Shown piece by piece: positions 8,617 to 17,304 of a DNA stretch of 64,000 nt. The DNA comes from Nitrobium sp046350935 (lineage in GTDB: Bacteria; Nitrospirota; Thermodesulfovibrionia; Thermodesulfovibrionales; Dissulfurispiraceae). The stretch spans positions 62,001-126,000 of the forward strand of contig JAXLZK010000002.1 of assembly GCA_046350935.1 (NCBI GenBank), read 5' to 3'. Each line of letters starts with the position of its first letter. The stretch's first letter is position 1. Below the pieces are notes generated by a model, which saw only the letters and a list, made by a program, of their open reading frames with translations, was not told where the DNA came from and made no database searches. The translations under genes were made by a program, and so were the position numbers.

Positions 8617-9086
8617 AATGCCCCTTTTGCGGCAGCGTCGAGGACAAGGTGATCGACTCGCGGGCGAGCAAAGAGGGTGAAGTCATCCGGAGGAGGCGGG
8701 AATGCCTTCAATGCACCCAGCGTTTCACCTCCTACGAGCGGGTGGAGGACCCCCTTCCCCTGGTGATCAAGAAGGACGGAAGCCGCGAGTTCTTCGACAG
8801 GCACAAGATCCTGACAGGGCTCAAAAAGGCGTGCGAGAAGAGGCCCATTCCCCTCACCAGGCTTGAGGAGATAGAGGGCGCGATAGAGAAAAGAATAATA
8901 GGCCTGGGAATGAAGGAAGTGAACAGTTCCTGGATAGGGGAGGAGATCATGTCCTCTCTCAAGGAGCTGGACAAGGTGGCCTATGTACGGTTCGCTTCCG
9001 TGTACCGGCAATTCAAGGACATCAACGATCTGATGGACGAGGTGAAGGCATTATTTGAACTGAGAGAGCCCAGAAAGCCCCATTGA
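8613..9086 (+). CDS. nrdR: Transcriptional repressor NrdR
   Basis: Zinc-ribbon and ATP-cone repressor of ribonucleotide reductase genes. Zinc cysteines C3, C6, C31 and C34 are present (MKCPFCG and CLQC), followed by the ATP-cone (PLVIKKDGSREFF). 157 residues, normal. It starts within the glyA stop codon. The operon ends at the strong hairpin at 9116-9148. Confidence 0.96.
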   Translation: MKCPFCGSVEDKVIDSRASKEGEVIRRRRECLQCTQRFTSYERVEDPLPLVIKKDGSREFFDRHKILTGLKKACEKRPIPLTRLEEIEGAIEKRIIGLGMKEVNSSWIGEEIMSSLKELDKVAYVRFASVYRQFKDINDLMDEVKALFELREPRKPH

Positions 9087-9115
9087 TCCTCTTTTTAATG
9101 AGCGCTTTCACGACG

Positions 9116-9148
9116 AAGAAACCCTGCATGGTTCATGCAGGGTTTCTT
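9116..9148. terminator. Bidirectional hairpin terminator between nrdR and the YeiH operon
   Basis: A perfect 15-bp inverted repeat, AAGAAACCCTGCATG (9116-9130) and its complement (9134-9148), with a 3-base loop. The A/T ends can act as a U-tract on either strand, and it sits between convergent genes. Confidence 0.85.
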
Positions 9149-9179
9149 GTTGGTGCGCCGGTCAGGACGCCTCCTGGCT

Positions 9180-9344
9180 TCAGTGCCCGCCGAAGAAAGT
9201 AGCGCTTACCCAGTAGAGGAAGAAGAGGAGTCCTATGCCCAGTCCTATGCTCCATCCGATAAGCTTCTTCTCTGCCGGGAGCAGGGGCTCGTACTCCGCG
9301 TGCATCCTTCTCAATTCTTCCGATAAAACCGGTTTCTCTGTCAT
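9180..9344 (-). CDS. Small single-pass membrane protein downstream of the YeiH-type transporter
   Basis: 54 residues, unrecognised family. The N-terminal half is charged and soluble (MTEKPVLSEELRRMHAEYEP); the C-terminal half is one hydrophobic segment of glycine, leucine and phenylalanine ending in FFGGH. The ATG at 9344 has a good AGGAGG 7 bases upstream. It begins 22 bases after the transporter stop on the same strand and ends just before the shared terminator, so it is the last gene of that operon. It may be an accessory subunit of the transporter, by position only. Confidence 0.7.
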   Translation of the reverse strand: MTEKPVLSEELRRMHAEYEPLLPAEKKLIGWSIGLGIGLLFFLYWVSATFFGGH

Positions 9345-9366
9345 GTGTATTCCTCCTGTGGTTTTT

Positions 9367-11118
9367 CTACCCTGTTATTACCGGCGGCTTCACCCCGTGG
9401 AAGAAGAGCCATGAGATGAACAGGCCTATCCAGATAATGAACCCGAACAGGCAGAGGATATAGACCGCCGCGAGCTTGCCGATGCCCTCCTCCCAGAGCT
9501 TCTTGAAATTGGATACGATCCCGATGGTGAAGAAGGTAAGGACGAAGAACATGACCCTGAAGACATTCCCTTCGCTCGTTGCGGCGGTTGCCGCCGCCAT
9601 GACGGCCTTCGGCTCCCTGATCGATCCTTCCAAGCCTTTTATCTTGTCCTTCGCCGCCTTGATCCTGTCATTCAGGGTTGCCAGGGCTGCGGGGTCCTTT
9701 GCCGTGGAGAGCTGCTTTTCCGCTGCCGCTATTTCGTCCTTTACCGCCTTGATCTCCTTGTCCACCGGGCCGATGGCATTCGCCGCGGGCCAGCAGAGGG
9801 CGAGGATCAGGAAAAAGGTGAGCACGTACCCGATGACGAATTTCGGGAAGCGGTGCCATATCTCGATGGGCTGCACCTTCTGTCCCGCCTTGCACTCGAC
9901 TTTCGTACACCAGATGACGGCGAGGATAAAGGCCCAGATGCCGATGAAAATATCGATGAACATCTTTACGGTGGTGGCGGTCATGGTGATCCAGTCGGCC
10001 TTGTAGTTGACCCCCTCTGCTTCGAGGGCTTTTGCCCGGATCAGTGCGTCGGTGATGGCGCCGCTCGCCACCGCGCCTCCGTCCGTTTTTACCGCCAGTC
10101 CCATCCATGCCCCTGCTACCAGCGGCTCCTGCCAGAGGGCGGTCTGGGCCAGGAAGGGCAGGATCACCATTTCGACCACGGCGAAGATGACCACGAGAGA
10201 GGAAACCATGATGGGGACCACCGGACGCGCCCTGATGGCGCCGCCCGTGGCTATGGCGGCGGAGACGCCGCAGATGGAGATCCCCGAGGCAAGGGGCGCC
10301 GCCCATTCCCTGCTGAACTTGAAATACTTGCGCGCGACGAAGTAGACGACCGCCCAGTAGATCAGATAGGCCTCGACGATAGCGCACAGACCGCGGAACA
10401 TGACGTTGGTCGCCAGACTGAGGGATTCCGCCGACTTGAGCCCCAGTCCCGCTCCCATGACGACGATGGCCGTCTTGATATACAGCTCGGGTCTCGCCGC
10501 CTCCTTCAGCCTCCCGGAGAGCTTCGGGAAGAAATTGCCTACGATGAGGCCGGCGATAAGGGCAATGATAAAGCCTGCCTCTCCCGTCAGGCTGAGGGCC
10601 CAGGGGATGTTGAACTGCTTAAGCTGGTTCTTTGTCGCCGCAATGTAGGCGTAGTGGCCCAGGAACCAGCACAGGTAGCTTATCCAGTACACGATGGTAA
10701 AGCCCAGGGCGAATTTCTTCACGTCAGTACCCAGGAGCCGCGCCCCGACCCCCATGAGGACGAGCAGGGCAAGATAGGTCAGGAAGAGGGAGACGATGCC
10801 CGGCATCCCCTTCTTCTCGTATGTGTCGCCCGCCTTGAGTCCCGCGGTATCCCCCTTGACGGTGAGGGTCTCCTCCTTGCCGTCGGACTTCTTGAGGGTT
10901 ATTTTCTGTCCCTCGACCTTGACGATCTCCCCCTTTATCCCCTGAAGGCCCTTGGCAACGGGACTCATGGCTTTTGCGGGGTCTGTCCATACTTTCGTGT
11001 TGATGCCCCATCCGAGGATGTCCACCCCCCCGAAGGCGCCGAGAGAGAGGACGAAAATAAAGAGACCAAGAAACAGCGAGAGCCAATCCTCACTGATGCC
11101 CTTCGTTTTCTCCACCAT
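9367..11118 (-). CDS. YeiH/UPF0324-family putative sulfate exporter (Cons_hypoth698)
   Basis: Polytopic inner-membrane protein of 583 residues, much longer than E. coli YeiH (about 350). The family core is visible in GLIVGNFFPKLSG, AAPLASGISICGVSAAIA and GAWMGLAVKTDGGAVASGA. Extra parts are an N-terminal soluble insert at about residues 55-105 that resembles a small beta domain (VKVEGQKITLKKSDGKEE), and a charged coiled-coil insert at about 455-510. Substrate assignment as sulfate is family annotation only. A sigma-54 promoter lies 120 bases upstream, and a kinase plus NtrC-type activator are encoded directly before it, so expression is very probably controlled by that pair. Confidence 0.88.
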   Translation of the reverse strand: MVEKTKGISEDWLSLFLGLFIFVLSLGAFGGVDILGWGINTKVWTDPAKAMSPVAKGLQGIKGEIVKVEGQKITLKKSDGKEETLTVKGDTAGLKAGDTYEKKGMPGIVSLFLTYLALLVLMGVGARLLGTDVKKFALGFTIVYWISYLCWFLGHYAYIAATKNQLKQFNIPWALSLTGEAGFIIALIAGLIVGNFFPKLSGRLKEAARPELYIKTAIVVMGAGLGLKSAESLSLATNVMFRGLCAIVEAYLIYWAVVYFVARKYFKFSREWAAPLASGISICGVSAAIATGGAIRARPVVPIMVSSLVVIFAVVEMVILPFLAQTALWQEPLVAGAWMGLAVKTDGGAVASGAITDALIRAKALEAEGVNYKADWITMTATTVKMFIDIFIGIWAFILAVIWCTKVECKAGQKVQPIEIWHRFPKFVIGYVLTFFLILALCWPAANAIGPVDKEIKAVKDEIAAAEKQLSTAKDPAALATLNDRIKAAKDKIKGLEGSIREPKAVMAAATAATSEGNVFRVMFFVLTFFTIGIVSNFKKLWEEGIGKLAAVYILCLFGFIIWIGLFISWLFFHGVKPPVITG

Positions 11119-11238
11119 GTGCTACCCCCTTTTCCGATTGCGTTTTCGTACCGAAACCCTGCCGTGTTTGCTGCCTCCCCTGGGCTCTATCACCCCCCAT
11201 CGTAGCGTATAGGAAGATTTAAGGGACACCCGGAAATT

Positions 11239-11254
11239 TGCAATAACGGTGCCA
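11239..11254 (-). promoter_or_regulatory. Sigma-54 (-24/-12) promoter of the YeiH operon
   Basis: On the minus strand TGGCAC (11254-11249), 5 bases, TTGCA (11243-11239): an exact match to the TGGCAC-N5-TTGCA core. The predicted start is near 11228, giving a leader of about 110 bases to the YeiH ATG at 11118. The gene just upstream encodes a sigma-54 activator. Confidence 0.9.
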
Positions 11255-11443
11255 TTGAAGATACTCAATAAAAACAACGTATTTTATGTTTCAGGGCTCT
11301 AAAAAATGTTTCCGAAAGATGACGGGGAGGAGAGGCGGCGTCCCCTGAAGGGAACAGAAGAGAGGAAGGCACCTCTCAGGGAATTCAAGGAGCCTTTTTA
11401 AGGGAACAATGGGGAAAACAAAAGAAAAATTATGGAGGAAAAT

Positions 11444-11459
11444 GTTCCCGGACGGGAAC
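11444..11459. promoter_or_regulatory. Palindrome GTTCCCG-GA-CGGGAAC, candidate activator site or terminator
   Basis: Two 7-bp arms with a 2-base centre, directly after the regulator stop codon. Half-sites GGGAACA recur at 11350-11356 and 11402-11408, that is about 100-200 bases upstream of the sigma-54 promoter, where enhancer sites for NtrC-type activators usually lie. The arms could instead form a weak terminator for the kinase-regulator genes (minus-strand tail ATTTTCC). The intergenic region 11119-11459 holds no gene. Confidence 0.45.
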
Positions 11460-12815
11460 TTATTCGATGCTGTACTCCTTCAGTTTCTTCCAGAGGACCT
11501 TCCTGCTGATGCCCAGCTTCCGGGCCGCTTCGATCCTCTTTCCCCCCGACTCGTTGAGAGCCCGCAGTATCTTCTGCCTCTCGAAGCAGCGTATGCCCGC
11601 CTCAAGGGAGAGCTCCTCCTTGATGCAGGGGATCCCTCCGGCTTTTCCGGATATCTCGTCGGGGAGGTCGGGCAGATCGACTCTTCCGCCTTTGGAGAGC
11701 ACCACGGCGCGTTCGAGGGCATGCTTCAGCTCCCGGACGTTTCCCGGATAGCTGTAGGAAAGGAGGGCGTCATACGCCGCCGGGGAGAGGGCGCTCTCCG
11801 GCTTGTTGAATTTTTCCTTGTACTGTTTCAGAAAGTGGTCGACAAGATGGGGAATGTCCTCCTTACGCTCCCTGAGAGGGGGGAGAGTGATGGGGACGAC
11901 GTTGATCCGGTAAAAGAGGTCCTCCCGGAACGTCCCTGCGGCAACGCTCTCCTTCAGGTTCTTCCGGGTGGCGTACAGGCTTCGCACATTCACCCGCAGG
12001 GGAGCATTGCCCCCCAGCCGGGTGATGGTGTTCTCCTCGAGGACGCGCAGCAGCTTCGGCTGGAGAGAGAGGGGGATGTCTCCGATTTCGTCGAAGAAGA
12101 GCGTGCCCCCGTTTGCGTATTCGAACTTCCCTTTCCTCGTCTCCGTGGCGCCGGTAAAGGCTCCTCTCTCGTGCCCGAAGAGCTCCGACTCGAAGAGGGT
12201 CTCGGGAATGGCGGCGCAATTGATTTTCACAAAGGGCTTGCTGTTCCTCCGGCTCAGGCGGTGGACCGCGTTGGCGACCAGCTCTTTTCCGGTGCCGCTT
12301 TCCCCGAGGACGAGCACGGGCACGTCGGTATCCGCCACTGAGGAGATGCGGTCGAAAACGTCCCTCATCAGGGGGCTGCTGCCGATGATGTCCTGGAATT
12401 CGACCCTCCCCTGGAGGGTCTCCCTGAGGTAGAGCACCTCATCTTCGAGGTTCCTGAAGGCGAAGAAGCGTTCGAGGGAGATCAGGAGCTCCTCGTTGGA
12501 GAAGGGCTTTGCGAGGTAATCGAAGGCCCCCTCCCGAATGGCATGGACCGAGCTTTTGATGTCGGCGTACCCGGTAATGATGATGACCCCGGTGGAGGGG
12601 CTGACGGACTGCGCGTGGCGGAGGATTTCGAATCCATCCCGGCAGGGCAGCCGCAGGTCGGTGATAATAAGGTCGAACTGGCTGCCCCCGATGGCGCGCA
12701 TTCCCTCTTCGCCGTCAGCGCACAGGGAGAGAGCATACCCCTGCTCGGTGAGGAAGTGCTCCATCCCCAGCCTCATGATCGGATCGTCCTCTATGACCAG
12801 AACCGTTCTCTTCAT
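11460..12815 (-). CDS. NtrC-family sigma-54-dependent response regulator
   Basis: 451 residues: receiver domain (about 1-120, phospho-acceptor Asp in IITDLRLP), AAA+ sigma-54 interaction domain (about 140-370, Walker A GESGTGKE, sigma-54 loop GAFTGA intact), and a Fis-type HTH at the C-terminus (AARKLGISRKVLWKKL). It should activate transcription from -24/-12 promoters when phosphorylated. Its start codon overlaps the stop of the upstream kinase (ATGA, 12812-12815), so the two form a pair. The nearest sigma-54 promoter is the one for YeiH at 11239-11254. Confidence 0.95.
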   Translation of the reverse strand: MKRTVLVIEDDPIMRLGMEHFLTEQGYALSLCADGEEGMRAIGGSQFDLIITDLRLPCRDGFEILRHAQSVSPSTGVIIITGYADIKSSVHAIREGAFDYLAKPFSNEELLISLERFFAFRNLEDEVLYLRETLQGRVEFQDIIGSSPLMRDVFDRISSVADTDVPVLVLGESGTGKELVANAVHRLSRRNSKPFVKINCAAIPETLFESELFGHERGAFTGATETRKGKFEYANGGTLFFDEIGDIPLSLQPKLLRVLEENTITRLGGNAPLRVNVRSLYATRKNLKESVAAGTFREDLFYRINVVPITLPPLRERKEDIPHLVDHFLKQYKEKFNKPESALSPAAYDALLSYSYPGNVRELKHALERAVVLSKGGRVDLPDLPDEISGKAGGIPCIKEELSLEAGIRCFERQKILRALNESGGKRIEAARKLGISRKVLWKKLKEYSIE

Positions 12816-14419
12816 CGCGCCACCGGCACCATCGGCACTTGTACCGTAAACGTGGTCCCCTTTTCCGATGTTTCCACCCTGATTGCCCCCTTATGCTGCT
12901 CCACAATCGCCCGGCTTACGGTGAGGCCGAGCCCGGTGCCCTCTCCCACCCCTTTCGTGGTAAAGAACGGGCTGAAGATCTTCGGCAGGACTTCGGGAGG
13001 AATCCCCTTTCCGGTATCGGATACGGATACGCTCCCCCATGCGCCCTCGCACCACGTCCTGATGGTCAGGACCCCTCCACCCTCCATCGCCTGCGCCGCG
13101 TTCATGATGAGGTTGAGAAAGACCTGTTCCAGCTTGTTCGCATCCACCTGCATGACCGGCATCGAAGGGGAGAGCTCCTTGACCAGCGAGATCCCTCTCT
13201 TCCCTAGGGTATACCCGGCGAGGTGCAGGACGTTCTCGACTACCGTAGTGAGAGATGCGGGGGCGAGGCTCAGCGGAGTGTTCTTCGAGAAGTGGAGGAG
13301 GTGCCGGACGATATTCTGTATCCTGTCGAAACCCATGTTGATGACATCGATATGCTGCTGCCTCTTCTGCGCATCCATCCCGGTGTCCATCAGGTTGTTG
13401 AAACAGAGCCTGATGCCGCCGAGGGGGTTGTTTATCTCGTGCGCCACCCCTGCGGAGAGCTGCCCCAAGGCCGCGAGTTTTTCCGTTTCGATCAACTGCT
13501 TCTCGATCTCCGCCGTCTCCTTGAGCTTCTCCTGGGCAGCGAGCAGATGGCATGCCAGGAGATTGAACGATTCGGTGAGATCGCCGATCTCGTCCTTGCG
13601 GGCAATGGGGATCGCCCTGCCGAGGGGTTCCGTGCCGTTCGCGATGCCCCTGAAGATGCCCGAAAGGTGGTTGAGAGGGGTGGTGACGAGCTGCCTGAAG
13701 GTGGCATAAAAGGCGAGAAAGAGGAACCAGAGGGTGCCCAGGCCGAAAATAAAGGCATCGAAGGCGATTTTCCGTGCGTGGACAAGGGCGGCATGCAGAG
13801 AGATGGATACCGATTCGATGCCCGCGACCTCTCCGGCCTTCCAGCCGAATTTTCCCTTGTTTCCATAGAGTTTCAGTATGGCGGGAGAGACCTGCCCCTG
13901 CTCGCCGTGGCACTGCAGGCAGCTCTTCTCTGCGGTGACGGGGCGTGCAGAGACGAGGAACTCCTTCCCCCCCATTTTCTCCCTTCCGTGCCAGGAACCC
14001 TTTTCCCTTCCTTCTCTGAAGGAGCGCAGCATCCGGTCATGGAAGGCGTCTGAGGAGTTTTCAGGGTTCAGGGGCCTGTCGGAGACGCGTCGGTAGAGAT
14101 AGTCGGGAAGATCCTCGCTGAATCTCTTCATCACCTGGAGGTTGATATGGGTGGTGGACATGCCCTCGATGATGAATTCGTCCTTGTCCTTCGTTTTTGA
14201 AAGGAGGTCAAACATCCTGGGGCGTAGCGACCCCTTGACGTAGTCCCCCAGTGCCCTGACATGGGTCATGATGATCTCGGTCTTCTCCTCAGCATCCCTG
14301 ATCACCTGCATTTTCAGATAATAATAGAGGATAGTGGAAAAAAGGGCGCAAAAGAGCAGGAGAATGGTTCCTGTTGCCAGGCTGAAACGCAGGCTTAGGG
14401 TGAACGTGCGGCTCCTCAT
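12812..14419 (-). CDS. Membrane histidine kinase with a haem-binding (Tll0287/DUF3365-like) periplasmic sensor
   Basis: 535 residues. A TM helix at about 12-35, then a periplasmic domain with C167-x2-C170-H171 (CLQCH), the c-type haem motif characteristic of DUF3365 sensors, then a second TM near 225-250, HAMP, HisKA (VAHEINNPLGG) and HATPase_c (DTGKGIPPEV, GTGLGL). It is predicted to sense redox state or a gas ligand through covalently bound haem and to phosphorylate the regulator whose gene overlaps its stop. The domain is named from motif and layout; haem attachment is inferred. Confidence 0.9.
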   Translation of the reverse strand: MRSRTFTLSLRFSLATGTILLLFCALFSTILYYYLKMQVIRDAEEKTEIIMTHVRALGDYVKGSLRPRMFDLLSKTKDKDEFIIEGMSTTHINLQVMKRFSEDLPDYLYRRVSDRPLNPENSSDAFHDRMLRSFREGREKGSWHGREKMGGKEFLVSARPVTAEKSCLQCHGEQGQVSPAILKLYGNKGKFGWKAGEVAGIESVSISLHAALVHARKIAFDAFIFGLGTLWFLFLAFYATFRQLVTTPLNHLSGIFRGIANGTEPLGRAIPIARKDEIGDLTESFNLLACHLLAAQEKLKETAEIEKQLIETEKLAALGQLSAGVAHEINNPLGGIRLCFNNLMDTGMDAQKRQQHIDVINMGFDRIQNIVRHLLHFSKNTPLSLAPASLTTVVENVLHLAGYTLGKRGISLVKELSPSMPVMQVDANKLEQVFLNLIMNAAQAMEGGGVLTIRTWCEGAWGSVSVSDTGKGIPPEVLPKIFSPFFTTKGVGEGTGLGLTVSRAIVEQHKGAIRVETSEKGTTFTVQVPMVPVAR

Positions 14420-14576
14420 CTCTCTGCTATTCTACCACAAGAGGAGAGCAGGCCCCGGCGCAGAGAGTAGCCCGACACGGGGGCACTCAGCAGGTGAAGA
14501 AGGGGGCTCGTCCTGGTACAATACAATAGGGGGAGGGAGGCCCCATCGGCCACCACAAAGAGAGAGGAGGAGAACG

Positions 14577-14837
14577 GTGCACACGGACGAATATGCGATC
14601 ACCCTTTCGCGCGAAGTGACTATCTGCAATAAAAAACTGAAGGAAATCGAGAAGTTCCTTGCGAAGATGGAAAAAAAATACCACATGACGACCGAAGCCT
14701 TTCTCAAGGAGTATGCAACGGGGGAAAAGACCTGGAGCAGGGATTTCTCCGCCTGGAAGGAGAACCATGAGGCGCTGAAGCGGTGGAGGGAGCTGAAGGT
14801 CCAGTACGACGAAGCGTACCGCATGATGAAAACATGA
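14577..14837 (+). CDS. Small charged coiled-coil protein, unknown function
   Basis: 86 residues starting at a GTG, with AGAGGAGG ending 6 bases before it, which decides the start. Sequence is rich in Lys and Glu, with two helical stretches (EVTICNKKLKEIEKFL and EALKRWRELKVQYDEAY); no catalytic motif is seen. It resembles small antitoxin-like proteins in size and charge, but no toxin gene lies next to it. The next gene, DUF1015, has its own promoter, so this looks monocistronic. Confidence 0.65.
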   Translation: MHTDEYAITLSREVTICNKKLKEIEKFLAKMEKKYHMTTEAFLKEYATGEKTWSRDFSAWKENHEALKRWRELKVQYDEAYRMMKT

Positions 14838-14897
14838 GGCTCGCATCACCATGCAAGACTGCCGCGCCCCTCGTGTTGGGCGAACCGGCATTTGTGT

Positions 14898-14926
14898 TTG
14901 AATCTACTCATGTTTCATGCTATTAT
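14898..14926 (+). promoter_or_regulatory. Promoter of the DUF1015-gap-pgk genes
   Basis: TTGAAT (14898-14903), 17-base spacer, TATTAT (14921-14926). Leader of about 70 bases to the ATG at 15006. Confidence 0.55.
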
Positions 14927-15005
14927 ATAACTCGTCTGCACCGAATCCGTCGTTTCGCACCAGAACACACACTGATTTTTGTAGAAGAGAACTGCGCAAA
15001 CTGAA

Positions 15006-16286
15006 ATGGCAAAGATCATTCCTTTCAAGGGCCTTCTCTATAATCCGGAAAAAGTATCAGGGGCCGAGGTGATTGCTCCCCCGTACGATGTTATCAGCCC
15101 GGAATACCGCGAGGTCCTCTATCAGAAGAATCCGTATAACATTGTCCGCGTAGATTTCGGAAAGGAGCTGCCCGGGGATAGTTGGGAGAGCAACAGGTAT
15201 ACCCGCGCCCGGGATTCCCTCGATCGATGGGGCAGAGAGGGCATCCTGATAAGGGACGACAGGCCCGCTTTCTATGCCTATGAGATTGAATATCTCCTCG
15301 GCGGGGAGAAGAAGGTGTTGCGGGGGGTCCTCGCGCTGGTGAAGATAGAGGAGCTGGGGCAGGGGGTATTCCCCCATGAGGCGACCCATTCGAAGCCGAA
15401 GGCCGACAGGCTCAGCCTGATGAAGTCGTGCTTAGCGAATATAAGCCCCATCTACTCGCTCTACCACAGCCCTGAGCGGGCCACCTCCCGTATCCTGGAA
15501 TCCCTCGGCGGAAAGCCCTGTTTCAGCGCCCGCGATCTGGACGGCGCCGTCCACAACCTCTACAAGATAACTGATGAGGCGCACTGCGGGGTGATAATGA
15601 ACGAATTGTATGAGAGGCCCCTCTTTATAGCCGACGGCCATCACCGGTATGAAGTTGCTCTGGAATTCAAGATCGAAATGGATGCCCTGGGGCACCCCAA
15701 TACCTTCTTCCCGGAGTGTGCGGCGGGCGGCTTTCGTCCGTGGGAGTACGTGCTGATGTTCCTTGCAAACATCTCCGACGACGGGATTTCCGTGCTCCCC
15801 ACCCACAGGATGGTGAAAGGCATCTCCCGGAGGGAGGAGATCATGCGGAAGCTGAGCGCCGATTTTACGATCCGCGAGGCCTCCCTCGACGAGGATATCG
15901 CAAAAACCATAGCCGGAGAGGGCAAGGGGACCTTCGGCCTTTACCTCGATAACGAGGACCGCTGGTATCTCCTGAAGTACCGCAAGAAGGGGCAGTTGAA
16001 GGATGTGCCGCCCGCCCTGAGGAGCCTCGATGTGGTCGTGCTCCACGAGCTGATCCTCAAAAGGGACCTCGGCATAACGGACATCGCCTATGAAATGGAC
16101 GTCAAAGAGGCTGCGGGGAAGGTGCGCCGGGGCGATTTCGACGGCGTGTTCTTTCTGAACCCCACCGGCGTGGAGGATGTGGAGAGGGTGGCCCTGTCCC
16201 ATTTGCGGATGCCGCCGAAATCCACCTACTTCTATCCAAAGCTTCTGACCGGCATGGTGATAAATCGTATGGACACTACTTCCTAA
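15006..16286 (+). CDS. DUF1015 family protein
   Basis: 426 residues, a length typical of this conserved soluble family. The family opening is clear (IIPFKGLLYNP, then IAPPYDVISPEYR), as are FIADGHHRYEVAL and an N-x-H-like region near the C-terminus. The biochemical function is unknown; in many genomes the gene sits near serine biosynthesis or lower glycolysis genes. Here it is 11 bases before gap and then pgk on the same strand, which supports a link to triose-phosphate or phosphoglycerate metabolism, by position only. The ATG at 15006 lacks a strong Shine-Dalgarno. Confidence 0.9.
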   Translation: MAKIIPFKGLLYNPEKVSGAEVIAPPYDVISPEYREVLYQKNPYNIVRVDFGKELPGDSWESNRYTRARDSLDRWGREGILIRDDRPAFYAYEIEYLLGGEKKVLRGVLALVKIEELGQGVFPHEATHSKPKADRLSLMKSCLANISPIYSLYHSPERATSRILESLGGKPCFSARDLDGAVHNLYKITDEAHCGVIMNELYERPLFIADGHHRYEVALEFKIEMDALGHPNTFFPECAAGGFRPWEYVLMFLANISDDGISVLPTHRMVKGISRREEIMRKLSADFTIREASLDEDIAKTIAGEGKGTFGLYLDNEDRWYLLKYRKKGQLKDVPPALRSLDVVVLHELILKRDLGITDIAYEMDVKEAAGKVRRGDFDGVFFLNPTGVEDVERVALSHLRMPPKSTYFYPKLLTGMVINRMDTTS

Positions 16287-16297
16287 AGGAGGATACA

Positions 16298-17302
16298 ATG
16301 GCATTACGGATAGGCATCAACGGCTTTGGCAGGATCGGACGGAATTTTTTCAGGACCTGCAGGGGATACGGCGATATAGAGATCGTTGCCCTTAACGACC
16401 TGACCGATGCGAAAACCCTGGCGCATCTTCTGAAGTACGACTCCGTGCACGGGATCTTCGGCGCCGAGGTGCAGGCGAAAGACAACAGCCTCGTGGTGGA
16501 CGGCAAAGAGATACGGATCTCGTCGGAGAGGTCGCCGGAGAACCTGCCCTGGAAGGAGATGAACGTGGATGTCGTTATCGAGTCCACCGGCCTCTTCACC
16601 GACAGGGAGAAGGCGGCGAAACACCTCGATGCGGGCGCGAAGTGGGTGATCATCTCCGCCCCGGCAAAGGAGCCGGACATTACCGTCTGCCTCGGGATCA
16701 ACGACGAGGCCCTCGATCCCTCGAAACACAAGATCATCTCCAATGCCTCCTGCACCACCAACTGTCTTGCCCCTGTCGCAAAGGTGCTGCACAAGGAGTT
16801 CGGCATCATACGGGGCCTCATGACCACGATTCACTCCTATACCAACGACCAGCGGATCCTCGATCTGCCCCACAAGGACCTGAGGAGGGCGCGCGCTGCC
16901 GCCCTTTCCATGATCCCCACCTCTACGGGCGCCGCAAAGGCGATCGGGCTGGTGCTTCCCGAGCTGAAAGGGAAGCTCGACGGTTTTGCGATGCGGGTGA
17001 CAACCCCCAACGTGTCGGTCGTGGACCTCGTGGCGGAGCTGAACAGGGACGTCACCGCCGAGGAGGTCAATGCCGCGATGAAGAAATGGGCGGAAGGCCC
17101 CATGAAGGGAGTTCTCCAGTACGTGGAGGCCCCGCTCGTCTCGGTCGATTTCAACGGGAACCCGTACTCCTCGATTTTCGACTCCACCCTGACCAAGGTA
17201 ATGGAAGGCCGCATGGTTAAAGTGATTTCCTGGTACGACAACGAGTGGGGGTACAGCTCGCGCCTGAGGGACCTTGTTCTGCGCATCGGTGCGAGGGGGT
17301 AG
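16298..17302 (+). CDS. gap: Glyceraldehyde-3-phosphate dehydrogenase, type I
   Basis: Oxidises glyceraldehyde 3-phosphate to 1,3-bisphosphoglycerate with NAD(P). 334 residues. Rossmann motif INGFGRIGRN at the N-terminus, the active-site cysteine in SNASCTTNCLAP, and the C-terminal WYDNEWGYSSR. An AAAGGAGG sits 6 bases before the ATG. It is followed by pgk after 2 bases, the classical order of consecutive glycolytic steps. Confidence 0.98.
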   Translation: MALRIGINGFGRIGRNFFRTCRGYGDIEIVALNDLTDAKTLAHLLKYDSVHGIFGAEVQAKDNSLVVDGKEIRISSERSPENLPWKEMNVDVVIESTGLFTDREKAAKHLDAGAKWVIISAPAKEPDITVCLGINDEALDPSKHKIISNASCTTNCLAPVAKVLHKEFGIIRGLMTTIHSYTNDQRILDLPHKDLRRARAAALSMIPTSTGAAKAIGLVLPELKGKLDGFAMRVTTPNVSVVDLVAELNRDVTAEEVNAAMKKWAEGPMKGVLQYVEAPLVSVDFNGNPYSSIFDSTLTKVMEGRMVKVISWYDNEWGYSSRLRDLVLRIGARG

Positions 17303-17304
17303 GC

